Assembly (NCBI GenBank): GCA_933228895.1
Contig: OW121848.1
Span: 95,251,470-95,315,469 of the forward strand
Source of the DNA: Platycnemis pennipes
Taxonomy: Eukaryota; Arthropoda; Insecta; Odonata; Platycnemididae
DNA length: 64,000 bases
Reading direction: 5' to 3'
A program made the translations under genes and the position numbers. The notes beneath the pieces are model-generated. The model saw only the letters and a list, made by a program, of their open reading frames with translations. It was not told where the DNA came from and ran no database searches. Positions 10,300 to 23,330 of the stretch are shown here, piece by piece; the stretch's first letter is position 1, and each line of letters opens with the position of its first letter.

Positions 10300-13040
10300 T
10301 ACTTCAATGGACTTGCATTTCTATCAAGAATTTAACATGTACTTCCGCGTAATATTTGATACTCTAAAAGCACACCATATCAGGAAAAATTGCATTTAAA
10401 ATAGAAATATTAACAGTAATACCGTATTAAAGGTAGGACGTCCAAGGATATCGGAGCAATCCACTACTACTACGGATTATTTGCACCATGTTGCTTCATA
10501 TGTAAGTATGATTCCCGAGAACCATCATCTTGCTCAGGCATTCAGCACATTCGGTTAGGCAATAGAGAAGAGCTTATTTCAGCTATAATTCACGAGTTCT
10601 TTGAATGCGATTCAAGTTTATAGCGGTTGCGAAAGAGGCAGTAAAATTGAACTCCTGGGGAGTCAACCAACGGGCAGCAGGTTTACGAGTAGATGTGTAG
10701 GGGGAATATAATTCAGGGGACTCGTTAAATAGTAACAACGGAGCACAAAAGAAAGGCACGACAAATGGATTGAACTTCTGAGAGATACCAACGGATGACT
10801 TCTCCGAATGGAATTGCTTAGTGTAAATCCCTTTCGGAATGGCAAAGTCTACTGCCCCACTATGGCGTATTCGTACAAGTTGAGGGCCTAAGGTTTAATT
10901 GAATTTCGGGATCGTGATATCTTCCAAGCTCAGATCTAAGGAGCATTTCACAGTTGGCAGGTGCTCGTTTCTAAGAACACACATTCTCTTCTTCTCCAAA
11001 CCCTTAAGAGCTGAAATGTTAACAGCGAACCAAGACATCTTGGTTTCGAATGTCACGCAGTATGAACCGGGACAAATAAACTTTCAAAAGCTAACCAGTG
11101 GGGTTTTGCACGATAAATAATTTGTGTGAATGTCTCCCACAAATCCCTCAATCCAACGAATGACTCGGCGTGCGGTTCCGGTTTTCATCTTTGCATCAAA
11201 TTTTATTGCTGCATTGACATTCCAAAACCAAAGTTACCAATCTGAAACCAACACAGTCAATAGAACATCTGAAACTATAGCACTACCATCAGATATGATA
11301 ACATTGCCAAGTTTTGTGGCATCATTGAAGGTATTCAACGAAAGAGAAAAATGAAGTTAACGCTTTTCAACAAAGTACTACTTATAATACCACATGATGT
11401 ACGAATCACTGATAGTTACAGCAGGTATGCACTGTTTTTTTTATGAACTATTGTATAAAAGTACAATAACCAAATACGAGGCGTTGGTACCTGACTGACA
11501 ACAGCGGAAAATTGATACATCAAGGAAAAAGGAAGCTAATGGGGAGAAAAAATGATTTGATGAATAGTTATAAATCATCCGAATAAAATAGAAAAGCTGA
11601 TGGGACAGATAAATCAGTCCAGCTCAATAAAAACCCATGAAATCTGGCAAATTGGTTACCAAGAACGAAGATATCAGCACCATCTTGATGCTTCGGACCC
11701 CTCTAAAGGTAAATTCTTCCACATAAATTCTCAGATGTTCTCCATCAAGACGCTCTTCATGACAGAGCACCGTTGGGGTAACACCCAATTCCTTAGGCAC
11801 TAAATAAATCCTATTTATGAAAACAGCAAATATAATGGGTTGGGAATTACTCAGTTGTTTTAAATTTCAATTTCACAAAGCATAATACCTGGACGTATTC
11901 ATATTGTTCCACCTGACATGGTGTACACACAGGTTACGTGCGGAAACATATTGAGGATGCACTTGTGAAAAGCGTAGACAAATGTATCAACTACAGAGGG
12001 GATGAGAAATATTTTTCCTTTTTGCTAAACGCCACAAAGAACACGTTTCGAGGCTCTGGTACTCACAAGGGAGCATACAGCAAAATGACGTACTTCCACT
12101 TAGCTCTTCCCTCATTCTCCTGCCCTACCCTCAAATTCCCTCCCCCACACACCTTTTTCTTATCTCCCTCCACCCTTACAAAACCCAAAGATTTTCTTCA
12201 ACCTGTTCAACTGTTCTTTCCAACTTCGTTTTTTCCTACCCTCAACTACTATCCACCCTACATGTTTAGGATATTTGCCCTAGGTTAGAAAAACTAAAAT
12301 GTTCAAGAGGATGCAGACCAAGAGACGCAGCCGGCCGTAGAGAAAAAAATATTTTGAAAATTACAAAGTTTTCCATATCATGGATTTTCTAGAAGATAAG
12401 CCCAAAACCATGGAGCTCATTGAAAAATAATTACAAATTCTGAAGATTCAGGCGATATGAAGTGGAAGTGAAACATGATATCACAGTAAGAAAAACACGA
12501 GCCAAATCCACAAAAATAAACTTTACTGCGACCCGGATTTCACTGTATTACAGTCAGGTAGCGTGTATCAAAGATGCACCAACATATATATGAAAGAACC
12601 GTAATGGGGGGGGGGGGAAGGGAGGGAGGAAAGGGGAGGAGTGTGGGAGTGGACGTTATTGGTGGTCAACAGGTTTGTAGGAATAAGTTTAACCGAATCC
12701 AGCGTCCCACATTTACCAATGAAGAGGTATGAAACTAAAAACCCAGAGTGGGAAAACCAATATATGTTGAGATAGTAATTCAATCACAACCACTCAAGCC
12801 CTTAAAATATCCACTTTTTTCCTTAGCATTACCAGAAGCATCGAAATAAAGCTAAGGACGCCTCGATTTACTACGCACGGTTATAGACGGGCCATCCCAC
12901 ACTGTATGAGCCTATTACCATTCCCGGCTCTTTGAGTCTTGACTATTCTCACAGCCGGAAGTTACCTGCTTGTCAGCTAGTTCCCCTCACTGGTTACGAC
13001 AACCATGACAGGGGAAAATTGGCTTCTACGCTGACATAAA
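10300..13040. other. AT-rich interval without identifiable gene
   Basis: No conserved frame, RNA gene or element ends were identified. A poly-G run at about 12605-12617, followed by GGGAGG repeats to about 12650, is the only simple-sequence feature of note. The frames at 11130-11354 and 11938-12288 are short, AT-rich and unrecognised. Confidence 0.5.
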
Positions 13041-13609
13041 GTAACTCCGGTTTCATGACGCATCGCTTTGAAGCCGCTCAGTCTGTTAAGGAGTGGCGAA
13101 GCGTGAGAAACCCGCTCCGTGTTAATCTAACGCAGCAGCCCGAGGATTCCAGAGCGATCGCCTGTGACACGCGTTGCCACGTATTTGCTGTGCTCCAAAG
13201 GAGAAGATTACCCGAGGTCAACGAGTCAGATTTCCCCTGGGTAAGACTACCTAGAATAGGGGTAGTGATGCGACCGGCCCACTTGCTTTCCGTTCAATAT
13301 ATATTCAGATCCAGCCACGGGCGTGCTAAGATAAGATTATCCGAACGCATACAATGATGGAGAATGTGGTGGAAAAGTTATTTCCAAGGGCACATATCTT
13401 ACGCATATGACACAAAGGAAAACATTATCTTATACACAAGACGTTCATTACAGACTTTTACTTATGACAAAATTTGATAACACCATTTCCCAACAATATT
13501 TACCTATTGATATCTTTTATTTATTATTATGGAGCCTCGTAGACACTGGTATTAATATCGGTTGAATGCTCTTTAAGTGGACCACTATGGTACTTAACAA
13601 GCATAACTT

Positions 13610-13761
13610 CGGAAATGTTAATACACTTTGTGCGGTCCACTAGACAAATTTATTAAGAACGACCCGGGTTTTGTTACATAATAATACGTTATGTCCAATA
13701 CTTGTTGTACTCAATTTATTTATCTAGTGGACAGTACAAAGTTTATTTTCTAACATTTCCG
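13610..13761. mobile_element. Foldback (inverted-repeat) element of unknown family
   Basis: The sequence CGGAAATGTTA at 13610-13620 reappears inverted at 13751-13761. The similarity continues inward through an ACTTTGT...GTCCACTAGA block, giving arms of about 45-50 bp with mismatches and a small indel around a spacer of about 55 bp. No coding frame lies inside and no clear target-site duplication was seen. It resembles a MITE or foldback element. Secondary structure of a non-mobile regulatory kind is a weaker alternative. Confidence 0.55.
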
Positions 13762-14939
13762 ATATCGAGAGGTTCTACATAATTTAGCCTGCAACCATTA
13801 GTCAATCATAGAATTTTCAAACCCAGAAATCTGGTAGGTAGTGACCCCACGATAGAGCAATACCAAGCACACTTTATGTGATCAACGGAAATATTTTTCG
13901 ACCCAGCAGTGTTTGAATAAGTTTGTTGAGAGCGAGATGGTATATATGATATATATTAACTCTGAAAATTAGGAATCCATTTTTTCGGATCTCAAACTAT
14001 TAGTTTACACAATATAGTTTTCATTTACTTACAGTTAATCTTATTTTGAACGGAAAACTATGGAAAAAGAGCCTTATATCGACTAGTCCTTATGCCAAGA
14101 CGAGCCTTATACCGATCCGTTGAATGAACACTTAACGGATAACTACTATTAAATTTGATAGGTCACTGAAGCTGATTCATCAGACTGTGACTGTTTTATT
14201 TCCTACGCAAAGTTTTGGAGGTTAGACGTAATAAAAAACATATTCGACTGGGAACCAAAGAGTGTGTTTTTACTTTGAATTTCACGCCTTAATGATAATT
14301 ATTTTCTCATCCCTTAGGAATATATTTTAATTAAAGCATTCTACACAATATAATGTTCAGAAAAAGTAGATTGCAAATTTTAAGTGTCTTCTTTGTGCTC
14401 ATTTTCATGAAATAGCAGAATGGAGCTACTGTTTGGCTAAGACGTTTTTGATAAACTAACGTAGCTATCAAAGGCAAAAAAGTCGGCGATAAAAAACAGA
14501 AAAACGAATTAGGCAAAGGAAATATTTCATAAAAAGAGTGCATTCTGCCAGTCAACGTTAGCAAGTATGCGCATAATCAGAGAGATGTTGAAAATATTTT
14601 ATTGAGATTTCTCAAAATAGAAACATTCCAGTAAAAAACAGCAGTGAATGAGTGTTTTCTAATTTTTTGGACCAGCAGATATGCATTTCAAACATAAAAT
14701 GCGTGTAGATACTATTTTATCTGAAAATTTGCGAGCTGTTGCTATTGTATGTACATTACACCACGCATGCATGGTGCAGATCCACACAAGAGGTCAAATC
14801 TGATACGAAATTATAACTAGCACTTTCCAAGGGAAAAAGGCAATTTCTGCACCGTAAATGCTAATTTATAAATTTCAATACCTTTCATTATTATAGATTA
14901 CAAAATTTTACTTATCTATCATGTATTATAAATAGTGCA

Positions 14940-15540
14940 AGCATGGAGAGGCACCGCCCCCTCACAGACAGTCATGCCTGCAAGGTAACAGGAAGACGTA
15001 GACATATGTCTCGACGGAAAAGGCACATTTCTCTCACAGGAATTTCACAGCCCCCAGAGCCACGATGCAGTTCAAAACTTCAAAAAATAGATTTTTCTTC
15101 CCCACCGTCCCCTCCCCTCTCTTTCTCTCGCTCTCTCCAATGCTTAATTATACCTCCAGGTCTCCCAAGAGCACTCCTCTTAATTCATTGTATCGCCAAA
15201 CTCCATCATTCACAGCACGCGGTGGGCACACGGAAATTCCAAGGAGCGGAGAGGAATGGGGTGGAGTTCGGGGGATGGGGAGATATCCGTCGAATCCGTA
15301 ACAATGGGAGCCTTTTTCTTTCCTTTTCATTTTTCAGTCCAGGCGGCCGCCCTCCGAGGCAGGCCCTTATTATATTAACCCTGTCGTGTCGTATCCATTT
15401 CATTTCCGGCCGGGTCGAACTCATCCATCGTCCCTTCCCGCCCCTTTCCCTCCACTTCCCCTGCGAACGAGACCCAGTATCTTTTTTTCTCTCTTTTAAT
15501 TATACCTCCGCGGTATACGCATACGCTGCGTAATGATGTA
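14940..15540. other. GC-richer island without recognisable product
   Basis: GC- and pyrimidine-rich compared with its flanks. Overlapping frames on both strands, such as 14943-15533 plus with 196 codons, are Pro/Ser/Arg-rich and match no family. Pyrimidine tracts such as TCTCTTTCTCTCGCTCTCTC occur within it. It may be a regulatory island or an untranslated region. Confidence 0.3.
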
Positions 15541-15900
15541 TTTCGGCGCAAAGACTCCGTGAGCTCGGCCATGTCCCTATTCTATGAGGATATGGCTTAG
15601 ATGTGCCATTATCTCCCTTCCCTGACTTGAAGTCAATGTGTAGGTCACCAAAGAAATATGCTGAGTAATGCAAAAAAAAAATTAAAATAATTCTCGGAAA
15701 TCGACCTTAAGAACCGCCAAGTGTTTATTTATTGGAACGGTGGCGCAAACTTTATTCTGCTTTGACAAAAACCTTGAGTAAAAGGCGGATAGATATATAA
15801 ATGTGCGATTAAATCATAAGCTAGCAAAATTTGGAGCTCTAAAGACCACAACGATAAAATACGACACAGTCTCAGGCAAAACTTTACGGAAGTTAATCAT

Positions 15901-16038
15901 AGCAGGAGAAAAGGTATCAGGCTATATCATAAGGCAGTAGCAAGGCTACTTCACCTGATGATGTAGCCTTGCTACGAAATCATGGTCGTGATTAATAAAC
16001 TTCAGTCTGGAATCTGCAAAGTTGATACCTTTTCTCCT
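15901..16038. mobile_element. Short foldback element carrying a hammerhead-like core
   Basis: The ends are inverted copies: AGGAGAAAAGGTATCA at 15904-15919 and its complement at 16023-16038. Inside, GTAGCAAGGCTAC at 15937-15949 is the exact complement of GTAGCCTTGCTAC at 15963-15975. The left half is therefore an inverted, partly deleted copy of the right half. The right half holds an apparently complete hammerhead core, listed separately. The element codes for nothing. No confident target-site duplication was found. A small PLE-derived or retrozyme-like foldback element is the favoured reading. Confidence 0.6.
15955..15987 (+). ncRNA. Hammerhead ribozyme-like core
   Basis: The order of parts fits a minimal type I hammerhead. 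CTGATGA lies at 15955-15961, then one spacer base. Stem II is GTAGC/GCTAC (15963-15967 and 15971-15975) with loop CTT. GAA follows at 15976-15978, then ATCATGGT at 15979-15986, which can pair with a second copy of itself as stem III with one T-G wobble. C at 15987 would be the cleavage position. The unpaired base after CTGATGA and the very short stem III resemble hammerheads of Penelope-like elements, which act as dimers. Stem I could not be assigned with confidence. Activity is inferred. Confidence 0.55.
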
Positions 16039-16379
16039 ACAGCGATAAAGATTACAGTATTACCACATATAGATTATGGAATCCTTTATAATGATTTTGC
16101 GATCAATGCTTATATTACGTCCACCACTATTTGCCCCACGGAGGAAAAACTATAGCTCAGGATTTGAGGGCAGCTTCAGTTATTCGCTAGCTATTTGCGT
16201 ACGTGTACACTCCTGGCAAGGAGAAAAAAGAATTCGGAAATCCTGACCTGCCCGTAGGGTAACGGAATAACAGGAACCCCCATATTCAAACAGACCTAAC
16301 TGAAAGAGTGGTAGGGCTACATAATTTTAACTTTTCAGATACGACCGACTTTTCCGTTCACGAGGAAAGAGCCGTTTAA

Positions 16380-16880
16380 TTTTGGAAACGGTGCAGCGAA
16401 AAAGTGAAAATCGTTTGAGGCCATCAATATTTAAAACGGGGAATGGATGGCGATCTGAGGGCTGCGAAACAATGCCCATTTGCAGCCGAGATGCCTTTCG
16501 GAGCGGCGAGTTGGCGGGGGGGGGACGGATGGAGTGGGGGGGGGGACGGATGGAGTGGGGGGGGGGGGGGAGTCCATGGCAAATGTATGAGGGGTCAGCG
16601 GAAACCTTCTGGCCCCGGGAAATAAAAGACGAGCTGGTGCTCCTTGTAAACTACCGCTTCGCACCGTTCCCACGTCGATGGGTCCATTTGTCCCGACGCG
16701 TAATGCGTAGTTTATCGACGCAGCGCACGCATCAAGGATTCAGGGTTCGCCGTTCGAGGCCACTCGACGAGGAGGGAAACTCGAGTCCCTGGGGACACTC
16801 GACGCCACGGGACGCGCGTCAAATCGATGTGCACACTTATACGGCGCCCGGAAAAAAAGGAACACTCTTGATTTTTCCGA
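16380..16880. other. GC-rich island around a tandem G-run repeat
   Basis: A CpG-containing island in AT-rich flanks. The plus frame at 16382-16897 (171 codons) stays open across the G-run repeat but shows no recognisable domain, and the minus strand is open too. No gene is called. Confidence 0.3.
16514..16572 (+). repeat. Tandem G-run repeat with quadruplex potential
   Basis: Three runs of about 9-15 G are separated by two copies of the spacer ACGGATGGAGT, and the same AGT follows the last run. The unit is about 22 bp. Length differences between the runs suggest slippage, so the exact G counts may also be sequencing-sensitive. The plus strand could form quadruplexes. Confidence 0.8.
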
Positions 16881-16999
16881 CGAGACCTGCCGTATGAAAT
16901 ATTTAGGTGTCAAAATGATGAAATAGAGCACACTTGCGAGAAGATGGCATGAGTCCTTGCGGAAGGCTTAAAAACCAAGCATAGTCGAACTATTTATAA

Positions 17000-19150
17000 A
17001 GCAAATTGAGAGGGAAATAGGAATTGTAATTTCACCGAGAGAAAGTAACTAGATTCCGAAGCGTGTACGTGGCGAATTTATTGAGAGAACATGATTATTC
17101 CCAGGTTCATAAAATAAAATAAGAGAGAAAATAAAATAAATTGTTCTAGTCAATATCATGTACAACGTTGACACTATTTAAACGTTCTATATTTAGGTTA
17201 AAAAATATCATTAAAAATTATTTTATTTATTGGTCCTTTTGATGATGGGACAGTATAACTGCCAAAGTAAATATGCAATAATTTACCATATCTACTCTTC
17301 TAATACTTGCGTTTATTGTAGCAAGTCAGTCAAAGGCGAGTCAATTCACTTGATTAAATATCATTGCCCATCAATTTAGGGTACGAAAAATTTTGGTAGA
17401 GTAAACTTTAAATAATTATGCATTTTTCTAGAGTAAACGATGAAGACAAGTCTTATATTCCAAAGGCTTGTCAAATACTTGAGCTGGAGAGACAAATTAA
17501 CACTTGTAAATTGGTCAATACGACATTTAATTAAGCAATGATGTAATGCACCCCGAACATGTATATTCGCACATGAACTGAGCCCCGATCATGTGTACGG
17601 CATTAATGTGACTTCTCATTGCTCTGCGATGCGGGCATTGTTTTACTGTCCGAGGTATCAAGAAAAATTGAAACGCGAAACATCACTAATTACATTCCAA
17701 ACATGATTTCAAGAATAGTGTAGAGAACAACATAAGATGTTGGACTCAAATTTTAAATGCTATTATTTAAAATCATTTAACTGATGTTCCACAAATTTAG
17801 ATAATACAGCTTAAATACATGAAGTTCCATTGTAACCTTAAGTTCGGATATTGCAAGCCATTATTCATCCGCAAAAACATTTTTAATCCCCGACCATTAT
17901 TTACTCTTCCCTCCACTGTGCCACTAGCAACTTCGGTGTCACCTGTGGTATCGCTAAGCCACTGCAGGATTGTAATCAGGTTTCTGTATTTCTATTCAAC
18001 CCGACCCCTTGACTAGTGGAAGCAAAACCTGCCACTGGACTAATTTGCAGTTGGGTAATGGGGGTAAAAGCGAGACTCTGGTAACATTTCTACTATTTCC
18101 CTGCTCTATTTTGGAATTGGAGTTCTCTTTAAAGGAAATGTTTTGCAAGGAGCGAAAAAGGAGATGAAAAGGATCGAGAAGGAAGGTCAGTTTCAACAGA
18201 GATCCTTGCACAAAAGCGGTTGTCCACGCAGTCGAGAAATACAGCCGATTAAATCGTGGGCAACAAAAAACCCTTTGCAGAAATCAACGGATTAGACTCC
18301 TAGAATGAAATAATGCACGTAGACATTCCTTTTATTGCCATTATTTTTATTTTATTTATTATTAAACAAAAATGAACTCTAATAAACAAGAACCCCGCCG
18401 CGTTTTACTGATAACTTGAATTAGAGAAAGAAATTACGGATAAAAGGTAGCATAATCGTTATTAATGCAAGTGCTGAGAGTGTCTTGTTCCTCTAAGTTC
18501 CCTCATAAAAGCTCCCGGAGAGAGAAGTAGCAAAAATAATGTCTAGTGTCCATTGTAAATTTCGTCTCGCCCCCAAGAGGACCCTGTCGATCAATGTGTC
18601 ATGAGATTTACGGATAAGCAGAAGGTAAAATGGAATAACAAAATCATGGTAAAACTTTGGCAAAAAAGAATCACACATCGGAAATAAATTATTCTGAGTG
18701 CCAATCAAATTTAAATACGTTAAATATTCATGCCTATTTATATGGATCGATAAAAATTTCCAATTGCGTATTCACATAATGAAATTTCAGCAACTGCCTT
18801 CGAATAGCGTTTTCGGTCACATAAAAAATAGATGAACATTGTCCATCACCTCAGCAGTGCACGACGTGATGCAACAGACAAAAGAAATTCAAAATTAATA
18901 ACCCTAAATAAAAGTATTTAGCCTAGATTAAAGCTCTTTCGATTACGATCCCTTAAACCTTTAACGCACTTGGGTAAACATGTGATTGAATACATCGATG
19001 AGATTTAGAGGTAAAAGCCTGTTAACAAAGCATTTCCAGCAACGGATGTTAATGCAAAAAATATTCACCGTTCTGATATAGCATTCGTAGTACTTATTTT
19101 AAGGAGTCTCAACTGCTGTGGTTGCATCGCATCATTTAGTTTCAGGTATT
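17000..19150. other. AT-rich interval without identifiable gene
   Basis: Short AT-rich frames only. No element ends, RNA gene or conserved motif was identified. Confidence 0.5.
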
Positions 19151-19171
19151 AACCCTAGAACGAACACAACG

Positions 19172-19252
19172 TCCTCGCCCTAGACGGGATTCAAACCAGC
19201 GTCCTTTGGAGTGTCAGACCAGCGCGTTACCTGCATGGCCACCACAATCGGT
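19172..19252 (-). repeat. tRNA-like sequence (SINE head or tRNA pseudogene)
   Basis: Read on the minus strand it begins GATTGTGGTGGCC, has a D-arm-like GCAGGTAACGCG, and an anticodon-like arm around TCTGACAC with GAC in the anticodon place (valine type). It then has a good B box, GGTTTGAATCC, at 19198-19188. The anticodon stem is imperfect and the acceptor ends do not pair well. A functional tRNA is unlikely, and a tRNA-derived SINE or pseudogene is favoured. No poly-A or target duplication was established. Confidence 0.55.
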
Positions 19253-19259
19253 TATATAG

Positions 19260-22200
19260 ATATCATTGCAATCGTTGTTGGACAAGTAAAACTTTGATGT
19301 TATATTCGACGATTATACGGCGAGAATGAAATAAATAGAGATCAGGCTAAAAGAATGCTTTTTTTAGGCTCGTTCCGTAAGTTTTGAATTTTAGACCACT
19401 GGAACACTTTTAACTTAAAATAAACGCATGCAAAATTCAGGTATATTCAGTTGATTTATGAAATGTAAGCATTTTTCCCGATGCACAGAATTAAACTCCA
19501 GTGCATAGAATTTTCATGCTTATAGTTCCCACAGGTATTTATGTTATTTTAAATGGTAGGCTTTACAAGACCTTAATGCTACCGTGGATTTCTAGATACA
19601 TACCAAAACTGGTCAGAAGAATATCGGGGAAGGATGGAAATGAATGAATGAGCTAAAAATATCGTTTTCGTTAAATATATTTAAGCCGTCGGCAATGGGG
19701 GAAAGGTCCCCACAGATTTCTTCACACTTCACCTACGCCCTCGAGCGGGCGTGCTGGTGTATAAAGTACGCCAATTTTATGAAATAGGTTTTTACAACTC
19801 TGTGTACTCATGATTATTATAAAAGGCCTTTTCTATTCCTTAATTGCTATTTTGACTTTTAATTGGTTGCGTTATCCTTTCTCAAGAAAATGCTGCAAAT
19901 TTACTATCAGAACTTTAGAGGACATAGAAGCAATTTCAGTAGCTCCAGGTTTGAAGCCCGGTCAAGGTGAATGAGATTATTCTTTGGAATTCTAGCTAAA
20001 ATTTTTTTGTTGAATAATGTCCCGTATTTCAAAAAAAAACTAAAACAATAAAGCCTACACGTGACAAGAAGGAATAAGGCTGTAACAGTGGCACCTTCCG
20101 ACCCTGCGGACACGAAATTGAATGCCAACGAAACAGTTGTCTTTTCACTATGAAAAACGATTCAAAACACATTGTGATATAAAATATTTCACATAAACAT
20201 CACGGTAATTTATGTTTGAACTTCATGTAAACACGTTTTTTTTCATTCCAACCCTGGTAATCCGCGGCGATGTAAGAGACAGATTTTGCTGGAATTGTCA
20301 TACGCACTGATAAATCCTCATGCCCAGGAGCAAATTTTAAACTCATTGTCATCAGATGAGAACCTATTCCTGTCAATATAACGAGAAATAAACGTTGACG
20401 ATGTGCATTATGTTGTGCCAAAAATGACATCACAATCAACTTTAAATATTCAATCAATGTTTTGCTATATGCGTGTAAAAACCAAATATATTCGACAAGA
20501 ACTTCGTGTAAAAGACATTAATTAACGTAGAGGAGGAAATCCTTGCAATACATTACTTACCTTTGCACGAAAAAGAATAAACCTTTTCGAAAAAATATTT
20601 TGAATAATATTTAATTATGAATGTAATATTATTTATTTGTCGGTCAAATGCCAATATATTTGCATTTGAATCATTTTCAAGTTTTTCCATTCAACAGGAA
20701 ATTTAATATGCTAATTAAATATCTATAACATACAAGTAAATGAAATCTGACATTTTGCACATAGATTTTCAGCACTGTGACTAAAACAGGCAAATGAGTA
20801 CCTACCTAAATAACTTTTTCTAGAGAGGTATTTAATTTAGCTGAACCTTAGGGAAACATTAAATCCAAAATGCAGCTTTCTCCTAATAATCAGGATTGAA
20901 GCTTGTATCAATGTGCCACAAGATGTTTTTTTACTTTCACCTTAAATAATACGTACAAGTCTAGTGAGAAGCATTAAAACCACGATACGCATGAGTTTAA
21001 TCGATATTTTTAAGTGAAAAAACAGAAATTTCATACTTTAAGATTAATAACAACACATTTATAGTTTAAGTTAACAATGAAATGTGTATAAATGCTTTTT
21101 CCCATACCTGGATTTATACACATTCTTATAATATGATTGTTTGAACACCGGTGAACTGAATATCTTAGCATTTCTTTTTTATGGTGAGGACAGAACACGC
21201 TAAAGAGTTTTCTCGGTGATTCTTACCATAAGGTTATTTCGCATTCAGAAAGAGACATTTGACCAAAGAATGACAAATTTTACAAATATATTTCAATAAC
21301 CATGGCTTGAAAAATCAGCCAAAACTCCAGTATGGACCGTTACATCACAAGCTTCAAAAACCTGGTAATTGCGGAAAGAGGATGAACGAAATTCGAAGGA
21401 CTTCGAGAAGTGAACGTGGAGCGTGGAGATAGATTATCAGGGTTAGCTGGATGGAGATGATGATGATGATGGGTAAGGAAATGTTATGCATCGTAGGAGA
21501 ATAATGGGTGTCTGCTGGATAAATTAGTGGAGGCCTTAAAATTGTATTGAGGATGCTTGGAGTGGAACCGTAATGCTGACGCGGGATAGAGAGAAGTATA
21601 TTAGGTAAGCGCGGAGGAGAAAGGGAGAGAAAGTGGGTTTCTCTGTAAGTTTAGTTAGTTAAGAATAGATGTTTCTAATGGTACGTAGGCCGGAGCAATA
21701 TGTGGGGATGTAAAGAGATATTTAATACAGTGAATTTGGAATTGTGAGGAAAAATACACAATTGGGAATAGCAGGGAGGGAACATCCCCACAGAATATTA
21801 GCAAAATATTTACGACGATGATGAAGGCTTAAGTGACTTATTTGCATGGAGTGTCACTTAACACCTGAGCCCGTTGTTACTGTGTTCTCCGCGAGGGTTT
21901 AGCAAAAATTCATAATAACATGTCCCGCATATAGGCTTTCGATACTGCATGTTTTTATGGCTGAAACTATTCACAGGGGGGCTGCCTCTTTTACTATACG
22001 AGTATGATTTCGCAAAAGCTCTCTTTTAGATTTAATGTTTCAACATAAAACGAAAGAACATCATAATTCCGTGACAGGAATAAATTATATGTCAACTGAC
22101 GAACACGGAAGATTTAACTCTTTTTATAGTATTTTTAAACGGAAAAATACAGCTATCTACAAACATGGGCATGCGCCATCAAACCAATTTCCTTAAAACA

Positions 22201-23130
22201 AGTGATGCACGACCGTATCAGATTCTCTGGTAGTTGTAATCACAGTATATTATTCATAATGAAAACACACACTTTCTCTTTCCACTAAATTTAATGAAGA
22301 TAACGCCACGATGCATTCCACCGCGCTGAGGAATAATAATGATCACATGATTAAGCCATGATCATGTACTGGAACTATGGAGGTAAATTCTTTATGCGGC
22401 ATATCAGATTTAACCATCAGCACATAATTATTTCACAGGGAGGCGAAACGCTTCATGCTGCCGTCTTCATTAACTTTTGTGAGACTATAAATTTGAAGAT
22501 TCCATCATTCATCGTTTCCATGATGTCACACCCGAGTTAATTAATCCTTAGTAATTTATTTATATCAAACTGCGATTATTTTAAGCAAAGGAAGGAAAAG
22601 AATTAGCAAGTGGGATAAAAATAGTACAAAAATAATGTTATTCATCTGTGATCTGTGAAATGGAATGCATTTGAATTTCCACAAGGCTTATCTCAAAAAC
22701 GGTATTATTATAATGGAAATTCAATTGAATAAAATTCGATATTTTACCAAAGAAGAGTAACTATGTTTCAAAAATGAACAATTATTTTACCCACATAGAA
22801 CGTATCTTCCACTCTTGTTTCTCAACTCGACGCTCATCCTAGCTCTCTATCTTCTACCGAATTAACTGTTTACGGAATTATATGCGCAATTTGGATGCTT
22901 TAAAAACTTTACGAGTTGTCAGAAACCAAATTTATACCAAAGTTTGCATTTAATTTCTTACTCTGCAATCATTACCATTTTGTAGAATTTCCATAAAATG
23001 ACGGAATTCTATATTGTCACCTCAGAATATATTTGTGACGATTCAGTTATTGCATAAGATGGCCCTTCGTTCCTCCTTATTTACCATGCATATCTCCTCT
23101 CTTCTACCAGTCACGCTAACTCACTCATGT
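19260..23130. other. AT-rich interval without identifiable gene
   Basis: No recognised frame. A (GAT)n run at 21456-21471 follows CTGGATGGA and could be the tail of an old non-LTR retrotransposon, since the copies at 23843 and 37672 end in a similar ATGATG run. The upstream sequence was not recognisable as one. Confidence 0.45.
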
Positions 23131-23260
23131 AATCATCACGACCTGTGGCATTCTGTTGTATGAACTAACAAGATATTTTCTGGCGAATATTTTCGCGGCG
23201 TTCCGATGATTGTAGAAAGCTTTCGGGAGTCTTCCGCGTTGTCATTTTGATAAAAATGGC

Positions 23261-23294
23261 GACGTTTCGCCCACTCGACTGCGGGCGTCCTCAG
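23261..23294 (-). ncRNA. Hammerhead ribozyme-like core in the PLE tail
   Basis: On the minus strand, CTGAGGA at 23294-23288 fits CUGANGA. One spacer base follows, then stem II GCCC/GGGC (23286-23283 and 23272-23269) with a 10-base loop. GAA lies at 23268-23266, the self-complementary ACGT at 23265-23262, and C at 23261. The layout matches 15955-15987 and the two copies in 39477-39620. PLE terminal repeats are known to carry such motifs. Catalysis is not shown by the sequence. Confidence 0.55.
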
Positions 23295-23330
23295 GCCAAG
23301 CTGAAGTGAAAGATGCTTCAAAGTTGACGC

